The notes beneath the pieces are model-generated. The model had not been told where the DNA came from and searched no databases. It saw nothing but the letters and a program-made list of their open reading frames with translations. The translations under genes and the position numbers were made by a program. Positions 59,827-64,000 of a stretch of DNA of 64,000 bases are shown in pieces. This DNA is from Actinophytocola xanthii. Its GTDB lineage: Bacteria; Actinomycetota; Actinomycetes; Mycobacteriales; Pseudonocardiaceae. The stretch is from positions 1 through 64,000 of the forward strand of contig NZ_MSIE01000040.1 of NCBI RefSeq assembly GCF_001921205.1, in the 5' to 3' direction. Within the stretch, counting starts at the first letter, position 1; each line of letters begins with the position of its first letter.

Positions 59827-60764
59827 CGCTTCTTCTCCTCGATCTGCTCGATCTCGACCCGTTCGGCCAGCGCGCGCACGGCGTCGCCGCTGCCGGTGCC
59901 CAGGCCGTGCCTGGTGATGTTGAGCGCGCCGGCCGCGGCGCCCAGGCGCAGCGCGGTCCGCACGTCGGCCTTCTGGGCGAGCGCCGCGGCGATGCCGGCG
60001 GTCATCGAGTCGCCGCCGCCCCTGGTGTCGACCGGTTCGAACGACGGGGCACGCATCGTGACCGCCTCGCCGTCGAACACGGCGAGCGTCGGATCGGCGG
60101 CGCGGGACACGACGACCAGCCCGACACCCGTCTCGGCGATCTCCCGTGCGGCGGAGAGCAGGTCGTCGAGGGAGTCGGACTTGGCGCGGCCGTCCTCCTG
60201 CAGCTCCTCGTGGCTGACCTTCACGACCGTGGGGGTGCCCTTCAGCGCGGACTCCAACCGCGCGCCCGCCAGATCCACCACCACGTCGCACCCGTTGCGG
60301 GTCAGGTCGGTCGTCAGCCGTTGGTACACCGAGATCGGCACGACCTCCTCGGTCGCGGTGTCGGCCGAGCCGCTGAGCACGGCGACACCCGCGCCCAGCC
60401 CGGCGACGACGGTCATCTCGTACAGGTCGTCGAGCTCGTGGCGGGTGAGCTTGTCCGGGATCATCTCCGCCACCGACTCGCGGTCCCCGTCCCGCCGGTC
60501 GTGCACATAGGCCCCGTTGCGGGCCAGCACGTCCCTGGCGCGCACCTCGATGTCGGGGACGTCCATCAGGTGCCGCAGCACCTGCCCGGGCTCCCCGCCC
60601 AGCGCACAGCAGAGGATCACCCGCGAGCCGAGCGCGGTGATCATGCGCGCCTGCCAGAAACCCTGGCCCCCGGCGTGCAGGTGGACGTCGGCATTGCCCT
60701 CGACCTGCTCGACCGTCACCGTTACCTGCGGCGAGGGAGCGAAGATTACGACCTGGTCATTCAC
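59823..60764 (-). CDS. PfkB family sugar kinase, 1-phosphofructokinase-like
   Basis: 313 residues. The ribokinase/PfkB fold is shown by VHLHAGGQGFWQARMITALGS (substrate side) and the catalytic anion-hole motif DTRGGGDSMTAGI (DTxGxGD-type with Asp as base). The first glycines read RGGGD instead of GAGD. Substrate unknown; it may phosphorylate a sugar or nucleoside. GTG at 60764 is my choice, TTG at 60791 the alternative; neither has a strong ribosome site. Coupled to surE downstream. Confidence 0.8.
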   Translation of the reverse strand: MNDQVVIFAPSPQVTVTVEQVEGNADVHLHAGGQGFWQARMITALGSRVILCCALGGEPGQVLRHLMDVPDIEVRARDVLARNGAYVHDRRDGDRESVAEMIPDKLTRHELDDLYEMTVVAGLGAGVAVLSGSADTATEEVVPISVYQRLTTDLTRNGCDVVVDLAGARLESALKGTPTVVKVSHEELQEDGRAKSDSLDDLLSAAREIAETGVGLVVVSRAADPTLAVFDGEAVTMRAPSFEPVDTRGGGDSMTAGIAAALAQKADVRTALRLGAAAGALNITRHGLGTGSGDAVRALAERVEIEQIEEKKR

Positions 60765-60811
60765 CCCGGCCGAGTACCCCGATCCGCCCAATGCACAAAC
60801 GCGTGCCGGGG

Positions 60812-61852
60812 TCAGCCGCCGGCGTAGGAATGCAGTCCCGCGACGACGAGGTTCACGAAGAACAGGTTGAACAGGACGATCACCAGACCGACGATGTTGA
60901 GCCAGGCCGCCCGGCGCCGCCGCCAGCCCGACGTCGCCCGCGCGTGCAGGTAGGCCGCGTAGCAGACCCAGGTGACGAACGCGACGGTCTCCTTGGGATC
61001 CCAGCCCCAGTACCGACCCCAGGCCGACTCCGCCCAGATGGCGCCGGTGACGATCGCGAAGGTGATCGTGATGAAGCCGAACACCCCGCTGCGGTAGGCG
61101 AGACGGTCGAGGAACTCCGGCGGGGGCAGGCGGTCCGCGCGCGACGCCGGCGCGCGGTCCTGCCCGGAGCGTCGTCCGTCCCCGGTGGACCCGGCCGCGC
61201 CGCTGGCCTCCTCGGTGAGCGTGCCCAGCCGTCCCTCGCTGACCAGGTGCAGGGCGCTGGCGACCCCGGAGACCAGGAAGACCCCGCTGGCCATGATCGC
61301 CGCCGCCACATGGATCACGATCCAGTAGGAGCGCAGGGCCGGCTGGAGCGGCGCGACCTCCGTGTAGAGCAAGTTGCCGGCGAGGAACAGCAGCAGTGAC
61401 ACCGGCAGCAGCACGAACACGGCCACCCGCCGGACCGGGTGCCGGCGCAGCACGTAAAGCCAGGCGAGGACCGCGACCAACCCGACCGCCGACATGTACT
61501 CGTACATGTTGCCCCAGGGGATCCGGCCGGTCGCCGCCCCGCGCAGCACCACCGAGCTCAGGTGCAGCAGCGCGCCGAGCACGGTCAGGGCGACCCCCAT
61601 CCGGCCCAGCCGCGCGGGCAGGGTGGCGGGTGCCGGCGGCGGGTCGGCCGGGGGCGGTGCCGCCGTCGGTGCCGCACCCCCGGCGGCGGCACCGACGGCC
61701 ACCGGAGCCGGCCTCGCGGCCGCGGCCCGCCGCACGGGATAGCGCCCGAGGACGTACTCCCCCGCGCTGAGCAGCGCGGCCAGCATGTAGACGCCGACGG
61801 CGCTGGTGAACAGCCAGTCACTCAGCATCGCCGTACCGGGCAGCTCGGGCAT
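60812..61852 (-). CDS. ccsB: Cytochrome c biogenesis protein CcsB/ResC
   Basis: 346 residues, multiple membrane helices. The haem-binding WWD motif appears as WGRYWGWDPKETVAFVTW (about residues 266-283), and HARATSGWRRRRAAW follows. It carries haem across the membrane for c-type cytochrome assembly together with ResB/Ccs1, which is not in the window. A Pro/Ala-rich loop (residues 50-80) lies between the first helices. ATG at 61852 has GAGGAGT upstream. Confidence 0.9.
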   Translation of the reverse strand: MPELPGTAMLSDWLFTSAVGVYMLAALLSAGEYVLGRYPVRRAAAARPAPVAVGAAAGGAAPTAAPPPADPPPAPATLPARLGRMGVALTVLGALLHLSSVVLRGAATGRIPWGNMYEYMSAVGLVAVLAWLYVLRRHPVRRVAVFVLLPVSLLLFLAGNLLYTEVAPLQPALRSYWIVIHVAAAIMASGVFLVSGVASALHLVSEGRLGTLTEEASGAAGSTGDGRRSGQDRAPASRADRLPPPEFLDRLAYRSGVFGFITITFAIVTGAIWAESAWGRYWGWDPKETVAFVTWVCYAAYLHARATSGWRRRRAAWLNIVGLVIVLFNLFFVNLVVAGLHSYAGG

Positions 61853-61929
61853 CACGACTCCTCGAGGTCGGCTCGGACGGATCTTAGTCCTACGCCGCGT
61901 AGTAGATCGCGGCGGCCGCCTCGGACCGC

Positions 61930-62823
61930 TCAGACGACGAGGAAGCTGAGCGGGGTCGACACCAGTACCGCCCCGGTGACCAGCACCAGCCAACGCACGG
62001 CGAGCGGGAGCGGCCGGAGGGCCGAACCGAGCCGGGACAGCCGGGCGGCGACCGCGCCGTCGGCCATGCCGATCGCGCCGGGCGGTGGCGCGACCGCGGT
62101 GAGGTTGAACCGGCGCAGCGCCGCCGCGAGCGAGGCCGCGCACCGGGCGCGGCAGGCCCCCTCGTCGGCACGCATCTCCACCAGCAGCGCCACCGCCTCG
62201 GCCGCCCCGGCCACCAGGCTGCTCCTCGGCAGCAGCCGGCGCAGCGCGGCGAACGGCAGCAGCACCAGGTCGTGCCGCTCCCGGGCGTGGGTCTGCTCGT
62301 GGGCCAGCACGGCGGCGACCTCGTCCGGGGAGAGCGCCGACAGGGTCCCCGAGCTGAGCACGACCTGAGCCCGCAACCCCGGCAGGCAGTAGGCCACGGT
62401 GAGCGGGTGGTCCAGGATCAGCACGCCGGGCAGAGCGGACTCCTCCCGGGCCACCAGGGAGAGCACCTGCCGGTGGCGCCGCCGGGTGTGCAGCACCCGG
62501 ACCCACGACCAGGCGAGCGAGGCCAACAGGACCGACGCCAGCACCAGCCCGGCGCCGACCACGGCGAGGTGCCACGGGGAGAGCCCGGCCGGGCGGGTGC
62601 CGGCCAGCAGGCGTTCGACGGCGGTGGGGATGTCGGGGTCGTAGGGCGACAGGCCGATCGCGAACACCGCGCCGACCGCGCACAGCACCCAGGTCAGCAG
62701 CAGCATCTGCCACAGCAGGATGCCGGTGCGCGGAGAACGCCACACCCACCTCGCCGCGGCCAGCGGGCGCACCAGCGCCGTGCACAGCAGGAGGGTCGTC
62801 AGCAGGTGCAGCGTCGCGTTCAT
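61930..62823 (-). CDS. M56 family membrane metallopeptidase (BlaR1/MecR1-like)
   Basis: 297 residues. Membrane helices surround the zinc motif HEQTHARERHD (HExxH, about residue 181), in the form VAAVLAHEQTHA. M56 proteases paired with BlaI repressors cleave the repressor after a signal; no penicillin-binding sensor domain is present here. ATG at 62823 overlaps the BlaI stop (ATGA), so the pair is translationally coupled. Confidence 0.88.
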   Translation of the reverse strand: MNATLHLLTTLLLCTALVRPLAAARWVWRSPRTGILLWQMLLLTWVLCAVGAVFAIGLSPYDPDIPTAVERLLAGTRPAGLSPWHLAVVGAGLVLASVLLASLAWSWVRVLHTRRRHRQVLSLVAREESALPGVLILDHPLTVAYCLPGLRAQVVLSSGTLSALSPDEVAAVLAHEQTHARERHDLVLLPFAALRRLLPRSSLVAGAAEAVALLVEMRADEGACRARCAASLAAALRRFNLTAVAPPPGAIGMADGAVAARLSRLGSALRPLPLAVRWLVLVTGAVLVSTPLSFLVV

Positions 62824-63203
62824 GCCGGCGCGGGGTCCTCCGGCTCGCGGCGCGCGGCGCGTTCGAGCGCCTGGCTGAGCACCTGGACCTCGGGACTGCT
62901 CACCGACAGCGCGAAGCGGGTGAGCGCGGCGTCCCGGTCGCCGGTCAGGTCGAGCGCGTCGAGCATGAGCTGGGCGATGTAGCCCTCGCGGCTGTTGGTC
63001 GGCTCGTACCGCCAGGCCCGGCCGTCCCGGTGGCGCCGAACGACGCCCTTCTTCGCCAGCCGGTCCAGCACGGTCATCACAGTGGTGTAGGCGAGCTGCC
63101 GGTTGGCCAGCGCACCGGCGACGTCCCGGACGACGCAGGGTTCGCCGCGGTCCCACAGGACCTCCATCACCGCGCGCTCCAGCTCGCCCAGCCTGCCCAC
63201 CAC
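62820..63203 (-). CDS. BlaI/MecI/CopY family repressor
   Basis: 127 residues. The winged helix GELERAVMEVLWDRGEPCVVRDVAGAL and LAYTTVMTVLDRLAKKGVVRRHRDGRAWRYEP is the family core. GTG at 63203 follows GGGAGGA; a second GTG at 63200 is possible. It is coupled to the M56 gene. The regulated genes are probably this pair and perhaps the flanking ones. Confidence 0.9.
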   Translation of the reverse strand: MVGRLGELERAVMEVLWDRGEPCVVRDVAGALANRQLAYTTVMTVLDRLAKKGVVRRHRDGRAWRYEPTNSREGYIAQLMLDALDLTGDRDAALTRFALSVSSPEVQVLSQALERAARREPEDPAPA

Positions 63204-63287
63204 GGTGTCCTCCCTGCCGATGCCCGCGCCGATCGTAGCGCCGAACGGGGTGGTCGCGGAGCCGCCACCACCCCGTCCCGCCACGCC

Positions 63288-63836
63288 TCAGCGGATCACG
63301 CTGGCCTCCGCCTCGTACCAGTGGTGCACGTCCTCCACCGACCCGATCGGAACGCCGAGAACCTCACCCGGGCGCTCGTCGTCGCCGACCGCCAGCGCGA
63401 AGCGGGCGGGGGACGAACCGGAGACCGAGAGGGTGTAGGTGCCTTCCTCGGCCGGGAACCGCCCGGTGAGGTAGCTCAGGTAGGAGGTCTGGGTGTAGGG
63501 CTCGTCGAAGGTCTCCCGCCGGGAGGCGCGCAGCACCCGCTCCTGTCCCGAGGGCGAGACGATGGTCAGGAACGGCAGGTCCTCCTCGGCCAGGTCCTGC
63601 TCCGGGCTCAGCTTGGGGATCAGCAGCTCGACGAACAGCTGCTGGTCCGCGCGCAGCTCCGCACGCACGGTCCGGACCTCTCCCGGCTCGTCGATCGCGC
63701 CGTAGAAGGCGAAGGAGATGTTGCCGTCGGGCAGCGTCGGCGCCTTGCCTCGGCTGGCGTTGGCCCTGGTGAGCACGACCGGGATGTGCAGCAGCAGGCC
63801 GGCGGTGAGCAGGAGGTTGGCGGTCAGCCGGTTCAT
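63288..63836 (-). CDS. Secreted or membrane-anchored hypothetical protein
   Basis: 182 residues. MNRLTANLLLTAGLLLHIPVVLTRANA is a signal peptide or N-terminal anchor; the rest is beta-rich (ISFAFYGAIDEPGEVRTVRAELRADQQLFVELLIPKL). TFDEPYTQTSYLSYLTGRFPAEEGTYTLSVSG looks like a PPC/calcium-binding type fold. ATG at 63836 follows TTGGAGACC and overlaps the stop of the upstream partial gene. Function unknown. Confidence 0.7.
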   Translation of the reverse strand: MNRLTANLLLTAGLLLHIPVVLTRANASRGKAPTLPDGNISFAFYGAIDEPGEVRTVRAELRADQQLFVELLIPKLSPEQDLAEEDLPFLTIVSPSGQERVLRASRRETFDEPYTQTSYLSYLTGRFPAEEGTYTLSVSGSSPARFALAVGDDERPGEVLGVPIGSVEDVHHWYEAEASVIR

Positions 63837-64000
63837 GTGGTCTCCAATCGAGGGCGGGCGAAACGGAAGACGCAGACGTTGCGCCGGTCGGTCTGGCGGG
63901 CGAGCACCCGCACGTCCAGGTCGGGGAAGGCGCGTTCGGTGGCGAGCAGGTCCAGCTCGCACAGCACTGGCTCGGCCTCGGTCTCGGCGAGTCCGAGCCC
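63833..64000 (-). CDS. C-terminal fragment of an unknown protein (cut by window edge)
   Basis: 56 codons including the stop are in the window. The frame is open to the window edge and reads ...LDLLATERAFPDLDVRVL, then NVCVFRFARPRLETT. Its TGA overlaps the ATG of the secreted-protein gene, so it is the upstream member of that operon. The family cannot be named from this end. Confidence 0.6.
   Translation of the reverse strand, partial: GLGLAETEAEPVLCELDLLATERAFPDLDVRVLARQTDRRNVCVFRFARPRLETT

Overview
The window is high-GC DNA from an actinobacterium. Lsr2, a MalR-type LacI regulator, an AfsR/SARP regulator, a DUF397-XRE pair, a mycothiol-type maleylpyruvate isomerase, an F420-type PPOX protein and a class E sortase signal (LAYTG) all point that way. 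The mix looks most like Pseudonocardiales or a close relative, but that is inference. I saw no rRNA, tRNA or CRISPR. About 60 genes are supported.

Layout. 1-45 is the N-terminal end of a GroEL gene behind a CIRCE element, next to a TetR gene with its own palindrome. 0.8-9.5 kb holds accessory genes: a pterin-dehydratase-like/VOC protein, a methyltransferase, secreted proteins, a glycosyltransferase and FAD oxidoreductase with paired operator-like sites, a GAF histidine kinase and a Kef-type antiporter. 9.6-14.1 kb is a divergent pair of regulators (AfsR-like and PucR-like). 14.9-20.9 kb is one 2005-residue sortase-anchored surface protein with about eleven Ig-like repeats, ten of which carry a Cys pair at the same place. 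21-29 kb holds Spo0M, a LigD-type polymerase, DUF4383, GAF-ANTAR, DivIVA-like, MalR, a PP2C-like protein and a quinone-oxidoreductase/HxlR pair. 29.3-33 kb carries a secreted alpha-amylase with MalR-type operators, and HtpG.

33.2-46.0 kb is the main discovery candidate: an apparently complete biosynthetic cluster that I do not recognise as a described one. It contains a Rieske oxygenase (alpha and beta subunits), a maleylpyruvate isomerase-like protein, a MenA/UbiA-type prenyltransferase, a UbiG-like methyltransferase, an F420/PPOX protein, a squalene-hopene-type cyclase, a single 764-residue ORF fusing isochorismate synthase to a polyprenyl diphosphate synthase, a cupin, a zinc-type dehydrogenase and two P450s. 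The set suggests an isochorismate-derived aromatic that is polyprenylated, cyclised by an SHC-like enzyme and then oxidised, i.e. a polycyclic meroterpenoid.

46.2-64 kb returns to housekeeping and accessory genes: a sulfotransferase-like protein, TauE/SafE, HrpB helicase (with a LexA-box-like site), an alpha/beta hydrolase with a divergent WYL regulator, a TetR-like regulator, DUF397-XRE-DUF574, YchJ, ABC-F, Lsr2, SurE with a PfkB kinase, CcsB, and a BlaI-M56 pair with a secreted protein. A 165-bp repeat with inverted ends occurs twice here (51.5 and 58.9 kb) and looks like a miniature mobile element.
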